Shown: positions 7,773 through 16,771 of the stretch, piece by piece
How the letters are laid out: the number at the start of each line of letters is the position of its first letter
How positions within the stretch are numbered: the first letter of the stretch is position 1
Origin: Gammaproteobacteria bacterium
Lineage (GTDB): Bacteria; Pseudomonadota; Gammaproteobacteria; HK1
Direction: 5' to 3'
NCBI GenBank assembly: GCA_021773645.1
Contig: JAJFJU010000015.1
Coordinates: 1-64,000, forward strand
Length of the DNA: 64,000 bases
Translations under genes and position numbers: made by a program
The notes under the pieces: generated by a model
Databases searched by the model: none
The model's input: the letters and a program-made list of their open reading frames with translations, nothing else
What the model was told of the DNA's origin: nothing

Positions 7773-9251
7773 ATGGAAATCGCAGTTCTATTCTTTTTGT
7801 CCAGCGGGCTTTTTCTCGGTTGGGCACTGGGAGCGAACGATGCCGCTAACGTCTTCGGGACGGCAGTGGGTACGCGGATGGTCAAGTTTGGCACCGCGGC
7901 ACTTATCTGCAGCATCTTCGTTATTCTCGGGGCTACCATCAGTGGTGCTGGTGCCGCCCATACTCTCGGAAAACTCGGTGCGGTCAACGCCCTGGGTGGT
8001 TCTTTCATGGCGGCTTTTTCGGCTGCGGCTGCCGTTTATGCCATGACCAAGGTGGGGATACCGGTTTCTACCTCGCAGGCCATTGTCGGATCCATTATTG
8101 GCTGGAATCTATATAGCGAAAATGTCACTGATACTAACGCGCTGATCAAGATCGTAACCACCTGGTTTGTTTGCCCGGTGCTGGCGGCAGTGCTTGGTGC
8201 GTCCCTGTACAAGTTGACTCACGTGGTGCTGGGATTTGCCAAGCTACATCTGCTGCGTCTTGATGCCTATACGCGTGTTGGACTGGTCCTGGCTGGTGCC
8301 TTTGGTTCTTATAGCCTGGGTGCTAATAACATCGCCAACGTCATGGGTGTGTTTGTGCCGTCTTCACCGTTTACCGAGTTTCGCTTTATGGATCTCGTGA
8401 CGCTGAGTTCGGTGCAGCAGTTATTTCTGCTTGGGGCGATTGCTATTGCCGTGGGTGTGTTTACCTATTCCAAACGCGTGATGCTAACGGTTGGGGGTGG
8501 TTTGATGCCTCTGAGTGCCGTCGGTGCTTGGGTGGTGGTGGTCTCTCACTCCATCGTGCTCTTTCTGTTTGCATCGGTGGGGCTGGAGTCGATTCTTGCC
8601 TCCAACGGTCTACCCACTATACCGCTGGTGCCGGTATCCAGTTCACAGGCGGTTATCGGTGCGGTGATCGGTATAGGTCTGCTCAAGGGTGGGCGAGGTA
8701 TACGCTGGAAGGTGCTCGGGGGTATTTTTACCGGTTGGATGATTACTCCGGTGATTTCCGCACTTATCTGTTTCGTTGGCCTGTATTTCCTGCAGAATGT
8801 CTTTGATCAGAAGGTCTACCAATCGGTTAGTTTTGAGATGAGCGAAAGGGTGCTCGAACGTTTGGGTCAAGAAAAGATTCCCCGCACACATTTTGTTGAT
8901 CTCACAGGGCAGCGTTACGAAAATGGCCGAGCGTTGATGCAGGCGGTTGGTAAGCAGACCTCCCTGAGCAGCAAGGAAGAGAGCAAGGTGCTCGACTTTG
9001 CCAAAGTGGTTCCGTTGACCGTCTCTATCGACAAGATAGAACACCTGGATATGGAGTGGTTTAGTGGGCCGCAGATTCAGGCTCTGAAAGAGCTGAGTGG
9101 TCGCTCGTATCACCATAGCTGGATGTTGGCGGATGCGCTTGCCAAGCAGTCTGAGGCCTGGAAACTCAAGCCAAAGACGACGGCTAATAAGCTCTATAAC
9201 AAGGGTGTTAGGCAACGCTTGGAGGGGCTCTACCGGAAGTTCAAGGACTAG
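7773..9251 (+). CDS. pit: Pit-family inorganic phosphate transporter with C-terminal extension
   Basis: A 492-residue inner-membrane protein with the two PiT signatures, GANDAANVFGTAVGTR (about 20-35) and GANNIANVMGV (about 184-194), in an inverted-repeat membrane fold. The membrane part ends near residue 345, and a soluble tail of about 145 residues follows, rich in charged residues and without an obvious known domain. Pit carriers move metal-phosphate with protons and can run in either direction. Next to a phosphonatase-like enzyme that frees phosphate, export is an attractive guess but not shown. Cotranscribed with DUF47 and closed by a terminator at 9295. Confidence 0.9.
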   Translation: MEIAVLFFLSSGLFLGWALGANDAANVFGTAVGTRMVKFGTAALICSIFVILGATISGAGAAHTLGKLGAVNALGGSFMAAFSAAAAVYAMTKVGIPVSTSQAIVGSIIGWNLYSENVTDTNALIKIVTTWFVCPVLAAVLGASLYKLTHVVLGFAKLHLLRLDAYTRVGLVLAGAFGSYSLGANNIANVMGVFVPSSPFTEFRFMDLVTLSSVQQLFLLGAIAIAVGVFTYSKRVMLTVGGGLMPLSAVGAWVVVVSHSIVLFLFASVGLESILASNGLPTIPLVPVSSSQAVIGAVIGIGLLKGGRGIRWKVLGGIFTGWMITPVISALICFVGLYFLQNVFDQKVYQSVSFEMSERVLERLGQEKIPRTHFVDLTGQRYENGRALMQAVGKQTSLSSKEESKVLDFAKVVPLTVSIDKIEHLDMEWFSGPQIQALKELSGRSYHHSWMLADALAKQSEAWKLKPKTTANKLYNKGVRQRLEGLYRKFKD

Positions 9252-9294
9252 CTGAGTCCAGGGATTAGTCAGTGCCTGCGTGAGGGCACAGGAG

Positions 9295-9330
9295 AAACCG
9301 GCTGAGGGTAAAATCCAGCCGGTTTTTTTT
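9295..9330 (+). terminator. Terminator after pit
   Basis: A stem AAACCGGCTG / CAGCCGGTTT with a loop of about 11 nt is followed by a run of T. Confidence 0.9.
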
Positions 9331-9388
9331 CGCCTGCTAGTTTCGAGTAATCGATGTTTGACTTCACTCCGTAGCTTGAGAACAATGG

Positions 9389-9406
9389 CATGAGTTTTTA
9401 TTCATA
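9389..9406. promoter_or_regulatory. Second copy of the operator-like motif, before lysR
   Basis: CATGAGTTTTTATTCATA matches CATGAGTNNNNAYTCATR, the pattern found at 2347-2364. It ends 12 bp before the start codon of the LysR-type gene, a position suited to autoregulation. Confidence 0.5.
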
Positions 9407-9418
9407 CGAGTATCTTTA

Positions 9419-10357
9419 ATGTCGGAGCGTTTACCCCCTATTTCCGCCTTGCGAGCCCTGGAGGCCGCAGCGCGCTTGCTGAATTTTACTCAGGCTGCTC
9501 AAGAGCTTAGCGTGAGTCAGAGCGCGATCAGCCATCAGATACGGCATCTGGAGGAAATCTGGGGCCTGAAACTTTTTGATCGGCGCGCACGCCAATTAGC
9601 ACTTACTCGCAATGGTCAGGCATTGGCTCCGTTGGTGGGGCGTTTTCTGGATCGCATGGCGGTCACCCTGGAGGCGCTACGCAATGAGTCTCAGCGCGAG
9701 CCCTTGCGGGTGAATATGCTGCAATCCTTTGCGGTCAAGTGGCTGACTCCCAGGCTAAATGGTTTTCACGAGGCCTATCCGGACTTGGATGTCTGGATCT
9801 CCACCAGCGAGGATTTCATGTCCTTTCGCAAGCAGCAGGTGGATGTAGCGATACGCCTTGGCGATGGTGATTATCCGGGGCTGCATACCAGCTTTTTGCT
9901 GCGGGAGTATGTATTCCCAGTTTGTACGCCAGAATTTGTTGAACGTTATGGACGGCCGTCTACGCCTCAGGAACTACTGAAATACCCATTGTTATTACGT
10001 TTGGGGGAGCCGGCACATCCCAATTGGGAGCACTGGTTTGCCAAGATAGGGATGGCGGGTGTGGTGCTCACTGAGGGGCCCCGTTTTCCCGATACCAACA
10101 TGGCGCTACAGGCGGCAATGGCTGGGCAGGGTGTTGCCCTTGCGCGCTCGGCGCATGTGGGAGATGACCTTGCTGCGGGACGTTTGATTAAGCTTTTTGA
10201 TACTCATCTGCGTTCCAGTGTTTCCTATTATCTTGTCTGCCCTGAGGGGACCGAGGATTTCCCCAAGATTGCGGCGTTTCGGGAATGGGTTCTGGTCGAG
10301 GCCGAGCGGGCTCAGTCGCAATATGATCGACTGACCTCGGCCTCGGCAAAGTCGTGA
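9419..10357 (+). CDS. LysR-type transcriptional regulator (GcvA-like)
   Basis: A 312-residue regulator. The N-terminal winged helix (residues 6-65) contains the typical FTQAAQELSVSQSAISHQIRHLE helix-turn-helix, and the PPISALRALEAAARLLNFT opening is that of the GcvA subgroup. The rest is a periplasmic-binding-type effector domain. It lies on the same strand as, and downstream of, the transporter, dehydrogenase and pit block. An operator-like palindrome in front of it also occurs before the dehydrogenase, so it is the best candidate for controlling that block. The inducer is unknown. Confidence 0.88.
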   Translation: MSERLPPISALRALEAAARLLNFTQAAQELSVSQSAISHQIRHLEEIWGLKLFDRRARQLALTRNGQALAPLVGRFLDRMAVTLEALRNESQREPLRVNMLQSFAVKWLTPRLNGFHEAYPDLDVWISTSEDFMSFRKQQVDVAIRLGDGDYPGLHTSFLLREYVFPVCTPEFVERYGRPSTPQELLKYPLLLRLGEPAHPNWEHWFAKIGMAGVVLTEGPRFPDTNMALQAAMAGQGVALARSAHVGDDLAAGRLIKLFDTHLRSSVSYYLVCPEGTEDFPKIAAFREWVLVEAERAQSQYDRLTSASAKS

Positions 10358-10437
10358 AGGCTTCCATCTCAGGGAGTTGTAGCCGCCAATATTTGGGCTG
10401 CTTTTCCCTTCGTTCGTCTGCTCCTTAGCCGCCTCAA

Positions 10438-11280
10438 GTGGAAGCCACACTGGTATTGATGGTGTTGTGCGCTGCGGTAATGCACGCGTGCTGGAACACG
10501 CTGCTGAAATTAGGTGATGATCGCCTGCTGGTGATGGCGGTACTTACGGTCATTAGCGGAGCCCTAGGGCTGATATTACTTGCCTTTGGAGCGTGGCCCG
10601 CCGCGCCTAGCTGGCCTTATATCATTGCCTCGGCACTGCTCAACAACGCCTACTTCCTATTTCTGATTAAGGCTTACGAGATAACCGATTTGTCAGTTGC
10701 CTATCCATTGGCTCGTGGTTCTGCGCCTTTGCTGGTGGCCGGTGGGGCCGCGATATTTGCGGGAGAGACGCTCAACGCCGGGGAGTTTGCGGGTGTAGCC
10801 TTGGTGTCTATGGGCATTATCAGCCTGATGTGGGGTGCCTTTAGTCGCCTTCAGGATTGGAAAAGCATCGCCTTTCCGCTGGCAACTGGGGCGATGATCG
10901 CCACTTACACCGTGGTGGATGGTATCGGTGTACGGCTTTCGGGCAGCCCCGCTGGTTTTATCGGCTGGTTATTGGTCTTTTCCGCCTTGCCCATAGGTTT
11001 ACTGGCATGGCGGCGTCGACAGGGCCGTATTGAAGCTTTTTTACGTGCTCAGTGGCGTCCGGCACTGGTTGCCGGTGCACTGGATTTTGGAGCCTATGGC
11101 TTGGCCATCTGGGCCTTAAGTCTGGGGGCGATGGTGCAGGTTTCGGCGTTGCGTGAGACCAGTGTGTTAATCGCTGCCTACATCGGGACTCGTTTGCTAG
11201 GCGAACCGCTGGGTGCTCAGCGGATGTTTTCCGCCTTGCTGGTGGCTGCCGGCATCATTTTTCTTCATACCATGGCCTGA
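10438..11280 (+). CDS. EamA/DMT-family transporter
   Basis: A 280-residue membrane protein with about ten hydrophobic helices in two EamA repeats; each repeat ends in the usual GE-plus-helix pattern (AIFAGETLNAGEFAGVALVSMGI and RLLGEPLGAQRMFSALLVAAGI). Members export or import small metabolites such as amino acids or nucleotides. GTG 10438 is taken as the start because the hydrophobic N-terminus begins right there. The substrate is not known. Confidence 0.85.
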   Translation: MEATLVLMVLCAAVMHACWNTLLKLGDDRLLVMAVLTVISGALGLILLAFGAWPAAPSWPYIIASALLNNAYFLFLIKAYEITDLSVAYPLARGSAPLLVAGGAAIFAGETLNAGEFAGVALVSMGIISLMWGAFSRLQDWKSIAFPLATGAMIATYTVVDGIGVRLSGSPAGFIGWLLVFSALPIGLLAWRRRQGRIEAFLRAQWRPALVAGALDFGAYGLAIWALSLGAMVQVSALRETSVLIAAYIGTRLLGEPLGAQRMFSALLVAAGIIFLHTMA

Positions 11281-11304
11281 GGAAGCTCTAAGGGACTCCA
11301 CACC

Positions 11305-11853
11305 ATGTGTGAACGTATCATTGACACCGAAACGCTATTTAAGGGCGCAGTTTTTCGGGTGCTTCGCCACTGGGTGCAGCTGAGGCCTGGGTTGGTGGTT
11401 GAGCGTGAAGTGGTGGACAAGGGCGGGGATAGCGTTGCCATAGTGGCGGTGGATGAGGCTCGTCATATCTATTTAATCAACGAGTATTGCTGTGCTATTC
11501 AGGCCAGAGCCTTAAGCCTCCCCAAGGGCATGATCGATGCGGGCGAAAGCCCAGAGGAAGCGGTGCTCAGGGAACTGCGGGAGGAAACGGGCTTGTCCGG
11601 AAATTTACGCTTATTGGCGCGCATGAGCCTGAGCCCGGGGTATCTCAATCAGCAAAGTTATGTATTTCTCGCCACTGATTTGAAAGTTGCGCCGTTGGCC
11701 GGTGATGAGGAACATGCCATCACCGTCGTGCGTATGCCCATCGCTGAGGCCTTTCAGAAGGCGCGTGAAGGTGAGATTAACGATGCACGAACTATTGCAG
11801 GGATTTCCTTGGCCCAGGCTGCTCTCGAGGAAGAATCTGCTAACTCTCTTTGA
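11305..11853 (+). CDS. nudE: Nudix hydrolase, NudE-like
   Basis: A 182-residue hydrolase with a complete Nudix box, from GMIDAGE to RELREETGL (about residues 74-97). The overall length and N-terminus (variant start, then FRVLRHWVQLRPG and EREVV) fit the ADP-compound hydrolases NudE/NudF, which cleave ADP-ribose, NADH or Ap3A into AMP and a phosphorylated partner. It converges on nadC, and the two coding ends overlap by 14 bp, so both genes concern NAD metabolism. Confidence 0.85.
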   Translation: MCERIIDTETLFKGAVFRVLRHWVQLRPGLVVEREVVDKGGDSVAIVAVDEARHIYLINEYCCAIQARALSLPKGMIDAGESPEEAVLRELREETGLSGNLRLLARMSLSPGYLNQQSYVFLATDLKVAPLAGDEEHAITVVRMPIAEAFQKAREGEINDARTIAGISLAQAALEEESANSL

Positions 11854-12682
11854 AACGCATGGAGAAGTCGATGCTCTGCAAATGTTTGGTCAGGGCGCCG
11901 ACCGAGATGTAGTCGATGCCGGTATCGGCGAGTACCCGTAGTTCATCCAGATGGACGTTGCCGGAGACTTCAATCTTAAGCTGTCCGTCATTAAGGGATA
12001 CGGCGCTGTGTACGTCCGATAGGCTGAAATTATCTAGCATGACGATATCCGCACCGGCGCCTAGGGCCTCGCGAAATTCTTCCAGATTTTCCACTTCTAC
12101 CTCCACCGGTAAATCCGCGCGCATCTCCTGTGCCCGCTCTACGGCGGTGGTAATGGAGCCCGCCGCTTCGATGTGATTTTCCTTGATGAGGAAGGCATCG
12201 AACAAGCCAATACGGTGGTTATGGGCACCGCCGCAGCGCACTGCATATTTTTGTGCTGTGCGCAGGCCTGGGATGGTTTTGCGGGTGTCGAGGATGCATA
12301 CCTGGGTGCCGGCCACCGCTCGTGCATAGCGCTGAGCCGTAGTCGCCGTACCGGAAAGTGTTTGGAGAAAGTTAAGTGCGGCACGTTCGCCGCTGAGCAG
12401 AGCTCGGGCAGGGCCTTGCAGCGAGAATACCGATTCATCGGGTGACAAGCGCTCACCGTCTTGTTTGTGCCAGCGTACCTTGGTGGTGGCATCGACCTGG
12501 CGATAGACTTCATCCACCCAGGCGCTACCACAGAGCACTGCCGTTTCACGACTGATGATGGTGGCCTCGGCCATTTTATCGGCAGCAATGAGGGCGGCGG
12601 TGACGTCTCCATTACCCAGATCTTCAGTGAGTGCCGAGCGCACCACTTGGGCGATGTCATCGGGTAATGGAATGTTGCTCAT
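11840..12682 (-). CDS. nadC: Nicotinate-nucleotide diphosphorylase (carboxylating)
   Basis: A 280-residue quinolinate phosphoribosyltransferase, which makes nicotinate mononucleotide from quinolinate and PRPP in NAD synthesis. The diagnostic run DTRKTIPGLRTAQKYAV is present, as are RCGGAHNHR, the EVEVEN strand and the IMLDN motif. The length is standard for NadC. It stands alone on this strand between nudE and the DUF1538 operon. Confidence 0.96.
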   Translation of the reverse strand: MSNIPLPDDIAQVVRSALTEDLGNGDVTAALIAADKMAEATIISRETAVLCGSAWVDEVYRQVDATTKVRWHKQDGERLSPDESVFSLQGPARALLSGERAALNFLQTLSGTATTAQRYARAVAGTQVCILDTRKTIPGLRTAQKYAVRCGGAHNHRIGLFDAFLIKENHIEAAGSITTAVERAQEMRADLPVEVEVENLEEFREALGAGADIVMLDNFSLSDVHSAVSLNDGQLKIEVSGNVHLDELRVLADTGIDYISVGALTKHLQSIDFSMRFKES

Positions 12683-12855
12683 ATTTTGCTGCCGGTAGGG
12701 AGAGGATGGGTGATTGTAAGGCTTCCCGGCGACCTAAAAAAGAACGCGTTAGGGCTGCTGTGGATGCCTTCAGGGCTTTATAATGACGCGCTATCGTTAC
12801 CCCTCATTCGGTTTCGTTAATTCTGGTTGGTCGCTTGTTTGGCAAAGGGCATTAA

Positions 12856-13590
12856 GTGCGAAAGTTTTTTTCCATTTTGGGTGGGAGTCTACGGGATCTG
12901 GCACCCATCTTCCTGACCATTGCGGTCTTTCAACTACTCATATTGCGGCAACCCATTCCGGACTTGGGCGCTTTGGTGTCTGGCTTAGTACTGGTGGTGC
13001 TGGGCCTTACGCTGTTTATCCAGGGACTAGAGCTGGGACTTTTTCCGTTAGGGGAGTCCTTGGCTTATGCCTTTGCTCGCAAGGGGAGTCTACCGTGGTT
13101 GCTGCTGTTTTCCTTTGCGCTCGGTTTTGGCACCACGGTGGCGGAGCCAGCGCTGATTGCCGTGGCGGCGGAGGCCGCCGAGGTGGCTGCAGCCGGATCC
13201 TATATCCTCGATGAGGTGGCAAGTAAGGAAAGCTATGCCTTTCAGTTGCGCATGGTGGTCGGCTTGGCGGTGGGGATCGCTATCGTCCTGGGGGTGTTCC
13301 GAATTCTGCGTGGTTGGCCGATCCAGTATTTTATCCTCGGAGGCTACATCGGGGTGATCGCGCTTACCCCATTTGCCCCCCGGGAATTCATCGGCATCGC
13401 CTACGACTCCGGCGGGGTCACGACCTCTACCATTACCGTTCCCCTGGTGACTGCGCTGGGGGTGGGTTTGGCCTCCAGTATCCAAGGTCGTAACCCCATG
13501 ACCGATGGCTTTGGTCTCATTGCCTTTGCCTCCCTGAGCCCCATGCTGTTTGTTATGGGTTATGGCATTTTGCTGCAGGCGGGCCAGTGA
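12856..13590 (+). CDS. DUF1538 membrane protein, first copy
   Basis: A 244-residue integral membrane protein with about six or seven hydrophobic segments. It has the DUF1538 signature [15 protein letters not shown] at about 181-195 and [14 protein letters not shown] near the C-terminus. The start is GTG 12856 ([10 protein letters not shown]); a longer frame here is on a different register. Its stop overlaps the start of the second copy. The family has no proven function, but its polar DSGGVTTST segment between helices, together with the PII-like and CBS partners, suggests a regulated transporter. Confidence 0.85.
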   Translation: MRKFFSILGGSLRDLAPIFLTIAVFQLLILRQPIPDLGALVSGLVLVVLGLTLFIQGLELGLFPLGESLAYAFARKGSLPWLLLFSFALGFGTTVAEPALIAVAAEAAEVAAAGSYILDEVASKESYAFQLRMVVGLAVGIAIVLGVFRILRGWPIQYFILGGYIGVIALTPFAPREFIGIAYDSGGVTTSTITVPLVTALGVGLASSIQGRNPMTDGFGLIAFASLSPMLFVMGYGILLQAGQ

Positions 13591-14363
13591 ATTTTCTGCT
13601 GGAACTGGGGCAGGTACTGGTGGAGACCATCCGCGATGTATTGCCTATTCTTGCGATCATCGGTGGTTTTCAATTTTTTGTTATCCGTCGGCCGATTCCG
13701 AATCTGAAGCGCGTGGCCCTGGGTGTGGTGTATGTGATTCTCGGGTTGGCGCTGTTTCTCAAGGGATTGGAGCAGGCGTTGTTTCCCTTGGGCAAGTTAA
13801 TGGCTCAACAATTAACCGACCCGGATTTTCTCCAGGGCATCACTGGTAGGGCTGCCGAACAGCTCGGCTGGGGGGATTATTACTGGGTCTATGTTTTTGC
13901 CTTTGCCATCGGCTTTTCCACCACCATTGCCGAGCCTTCGTTATTGGCGGTGGCGATTAAGGCTCAGGAAGTTTCGGGTGGCGCCATCAGCGTCAGGGGA
14001 CTGCGTGTGTCCGTTGCCCTAGGTGTTGCCGTTGGCATTACTCTGGGGTGCTTTCGGATCGTCAGCGGGACCCCGCTTTATCTCTATATTATCGCCGGCT
14101 ATGTGTTGGTCATGGTGCAGACGTTGTTTGTCCCCCGTGGAATTATTGCGCTGGCTTATGATTCTGGCGGGGTGACCACTTCAACCGTCACCGTGCCTAT
14201 CGTTGCCGCCCTGGGGCTTGGGCTGGCAACTCACGTGCCGGGGCGTAGCCCGATACTGGATGGCTTTGGCCTCATTGCTTTTGCGAGTCTGTTTCCCATC
14301 ATGGGGGTGCTGGCCTATGCCCAGCTTAGCCAGTGGCGCCATGAGCGGAAGCTATCGAAATAA
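13587..14363 (+). CDS. DUF1538 membrane protein, second copy
   Basis: A 258-residue paralogue of the gene before it with the same signature ([15 protein letters not shown], then [14 protein letters not shown]) and the same helix pattern, including [12 protein letters not shown] / [12 protein letters not shown] in the two copies. GTG 13587 overlaps the previous stop by 4 bp, so translation is coupled. The two chains probably form one complex. Function unknown. Confidence 0.85.
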   Translation: MNFLLELGQVLVETIRDVLPILAIIGGFQFFVIRRPIPNLKRVALGVVYVILGLALFLKGLEQALFPLGKLMAQQLTDPDFLQGITGRAAEQLGWGDYYWVYVFAFAIGFSTTIAEPSLLAVAIKAQEVSGGAISVRGLRVSVALGVAVGITLGCFRIVSGTPLYLYIIAGYVLVMVQTLFVPRGIIALAYDSGGVTTSTVTVPIVAALGLGLATHVPGRSPILDGFGLIAFASLFPIMGVLAYAQLSQWRHERKLSK

Positions 14364-14378
14364 CCTGGGAGGTGCGGC

Positions 14379-14729
14379 ATGCATTTTAAATTAATTATTG
14401 CGCTGGTCGACGAGGATAAAACCAATGCCGTGATGGAGGCGGCTCGCGAAGCGGGAGCCACCGGTTCCACGGTTATCAATCATGCCCGAGGCGAGGGTGT
14501 GGAGGTGTCGAAAACCTTCCTGGGTCTCAGCCTGGAGACCCAGCGAGACATGCTGCTGTTTTTGGTGGAGGAACATCTTAGCCGTCACATCCTTGAGACC
14601 ATTGAGGTGATGGCTGAGTTTGGCCAAACCAAGGGGGCAGGGATTGCCTTTCAAATTGATGTGGAGGATGCCGTGGGCGTTGCCCATCAGGTGGAAAAAC
14701 TCACTGCCGTCGTGGAGGAGGAACTATGA
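14379..14729 (+). CDS. PII-like regulatory protein
   Basis: A 116-residue protein with the GlnB/PII fold pattern: an opening strand MHFKLIIALVDEDK, a helix EAAREAGATGSTVI, and the closing AEFGQTKGAGIAFQIDVEDAVGV in place of the usual TGKIGDGKIFV..VEDV. The T-loop region is short and lacks the uridylylated tyrosine context, so this is a PII-like sensor rather than GlnB. PII proteins bind nucleotides and gate membrane transporters. It lies 15 nt after the DUF1538 pair and overlaps the CBS gene by 4 bp. Confidence 0.8.
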   Translation: MHFKLIIALVDEDKTNAVMEAAREAGATGSTVINHARGEGVEVSKTFLGLSLETQRDMLLFLVEEHLSRHILETIEVMAEFGQTKGAGIAFQIDVEDAVGVAHQVEKLTAVVEEEL

Positions 14730-15133
14730 GTGCACAAGAGGAAGTTATTCGCGTCAGGGATATTATGAAACAGCGCTTTGATCGGGTGGACGGTATGTCG
14801 ACCATCCAAGAGGCTTTGCAGGCCATGGAGAATTTGGAAGCCAAGTGCCTGATTGTTAATAAATCACATGCAGATGATGTATACGGAATTCTGCTGCTTT
14901 CCGATATTGCGCGCGAGGTATTGGCCGCAAACCGTCCGGCAGATCGGGTCAATGTTTATGAGGTGATGACCAAGCCGGTTATTAGCGTGGAGGCTGACAT
15001 GAACATTCGTTACAGTGCACGCCTTTTTACCCGCTTCGGATTGTCACGAGCGCCGGTGGTGGAAAATGGTGAGATTATCGGCATCATCAGTCTCAATGAC
15101 ATGGTGATGCACGGCCTGCGTGAGCGGGCCTAG
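14726..15133 (+). CDS. CBS-pair protein
   Basis: A 135-residue protein made of two CBS domains (about 8-60 and 75-131), with typical IQEALQAM..., VYGILLLSDIAREV and RAPVVENGEIIGIISLNDM segments. CBS pairs bind adenine nucleotides. It is translationally coupled to the PII-like gene, so the operon holds two nucleotide-type sensors next to two membrane subunits. Confidence 0.88.
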   Translation: MSAQEEVIRVRDIMKQRFDRVDGMSTIQEALQAMENLEAKCLIVNKSHADDVYGILLLSDIAREVLAANRPADRVNVYEVMTKPVISVEADMNIRYSARLFTRFGLSRAPVVENGEIIGIISLNDMVMHGLRERA

Positions 15134-15140
15134 ATAGCAG

Positions 15141-15701
15141 GTGCAGTTGGATTCCACAGATTGGCTCTGCGGGGTACGCAGGGTGATGTCACCCAATTGG
15201 GATGAACGTCCACCGAACTGCGATATTGATACTCTGGTAATCCATAACATCAGCCTGCCAGCGGGGCATTTTGGCGGACCGCATGTGGATGATCTGTTTT
15301 GTAACCGCATTGATGTCTCTGCTCACCCGGCCTTCGCGAAACTGGATGAGCTGCGGGTTTCTGCCCATGCATTGATTAACCGGAGCGGAAGGGTCACTCA
15401 ATACGTGAGCTTCTCCAAACGAGCCTGGCATGCGGGAAAGTCTTGCTTACAGGGGCGAGAAAACTGCAATGATTTCTCTATCGGTATTGAATTGGAAGGC
15501 ACGGATCGGGCTTCCTATACCGATGCGCAATACGCAGCTCTAGTACAACTCAGCCAGTTGCTCATGATCCGTTGGCCAAAGATCTCCTCACCACGCATCG
15601 TGGGGCACGAAGAGATAGCCCCGGAACGTAAGACAGACCCGGGAAAGGCCTTCCAGTGGGATCGTTTTCGTCGAGAGCTGGGGAAAAGCCAGGATTTATA
15701 G
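15141..15701 (+). CDS. ampD: 1,6-anhydro-N-acetylmuramyl-L-alanine amidase AmpD
   Basis: A 186-residue cytosolic zinc amidase of peptidoglycan recycling that removes the peptide from anhydro-muropeptides. The zinc and catalytic residues are visible: His35 (VIHN), His155, Lys164 and Asp166 (VGHEEIAPERKTDPGKAF). The GTG start is 7 nt after the CBS gene, so it may be read through from that operon. A MupP-like phosphatase of the same recycling route is at 34404. Confidence 0.94.
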   Translation: MQLDSTDWLCGVRRVMSPNWDERPPNCDIDTLVIHNISLPAGHFGGPHVDDLFCNRIDVSAHPAFAKLDELRVSAHALINRSGRVTQYVSFSKRAWHAGKSCLQGRENCNDFSIGIELEGTDRASYTDAQYAALVQLSQLLMIRWPKISSPRIVGHEEIAPERKTDPGKAFQWDRFRRELGKSQDL

Positions 15702-15724
15702 AACAGATAACTGTGAGGCATTGA

Positions 15725-16708
15725 ATGAAGGCATTGACGGCAAAAAGAGTGTTGGTGACGGGCGGAGCGGGTTTTCTGGGCTCTCATCTTTGTCGGCGCT
15801 TATTGGATGAGGGAAACGACGTGCTCTGTGTGGATAATTTCTATACCGGCACCAAGGAGAATGTGCGCGAATTACTGGACCACCCGTTTTTCGAGGTGAT
15901 TCGTCACGATGTGACCTTCCCTCTCTATGTGGAAGTGGATGAAATCTATAACCTCGCCTGTCCCGCCTCGCCGATTCACTACCAGTTCGACCCGGTGCAG
16001 ACCACCAAGACCAGCGTGCATGGCGCGATCAATATGTTGGGTCTGGCGAAACGGGTGAAGGCTCGCATTCTCCAGGCCTCAACCAGCGAAGTCTATGGGG
16101 ATCCGGAGGTGCACCCCCAGCGTGAGGAATATTGGGGACGGGTCAACCCGGTGGGAATACGTTCCTGCTATGACGAGGGCAAGCGTTGTGCGGAAACGCT
16201 GTTTTTTGACTATCGTCGGCAACACAATATGCCCATCAAGGTGGCACGCATTTTCAACACCTACGGTCCGCACATGCATCCCAATGACGGCCGCGTGGTC
16301 TCCAACTTCATCCTCCAGGCATTGCGGGGTGAGAACATCACCATTTACGGTGATGGCGAACAGAGTCGGTCCTTTTGCTACGTAGATGATTTGATTGAGG
16401 GTTTTTTGAGGCTGATGGCGACGCCGGAGGATTTTACCGGGCCAGTCAATCTGGGAAACCCGGTGGAATTTACTATCCGTGAATTGGCGGAAAAGATCAT
16501 CGAACTGACAGGCTCAGCCTCCCAACTGAAAACCAAGCCGCTGCCCAGTGACGATCCAAGGCAGCGTTGCCCGGACATCAGCCTCGCCCGCAAGCAACTG
16601 GACTGGGAGCCAAAGATTGCGCTAGAGCAGGGCTTGCAACGCACCATCGCGTATTTTGAACAATTAATGGCGCAGGGCGGGGAGCTGCAGGGGGGCCAGG
16701 AGCAATGA
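15725..16708 (+). CDS. UDP-glucuronate decarboxylase
   Basis: A 327-residue extended short-chain dehydrogenase. It has GGAGFLGSH (13-21) for NAD, Tyr149 and Lys153 of the YxxxK pair (SCYDEGKR), and the [17 protein letters not shown] context that marks UDP-xylose synthase (Uxs) rather than an epimerase. It converts UDP-glucuronate to UDP-xylose for surface polysaccharides. The start is ATG 15725. No other sugar-nucleotide genes are nearby. Confidence 0.9.
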   Translation: MKALTAKRVLVTGGAGFLGSHLCRRLLDEGNDVLCVDNFYTGTKENVRELLDHPFFEVIRHDVTFPLYVEVDEIYNLACPASPIHYQFDPVQTTKTSVHGAINMLGLAKRVKARILQASTSEVYGDPEVHPQREEYWGRVNPVGIRSCYDEGKRCAETLFFDYRRQHNMPIKVARIFNTYGPHMHPNDGRVVSNFILQALRGENITIYGDGEQSRSFCYVDDLIEGFLRLMATPEDFTGPVNLGNPVEFTIRELAEKIIELTGSASQLKTKPLPSDDPRQRCPDISLARKQLDWEPKIALEQGLQRTIAYFEQLMAQGGELQGGQEQ

Positions 16709-16771
16709 GATGCTTCGAATCTAGACCTGGCCCTGCTAAATGAGCTCGGAAATCGACATAACGCTTATGGT

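Noticed and set aside
12783-13214. A 143-codon frame overlapping the first DUF1538 gene
   Set aside because: The other frame carries the DUF1538 signature and membrane helices; this one shows no family and only low-complexity Gly/Ser/Cys composition.
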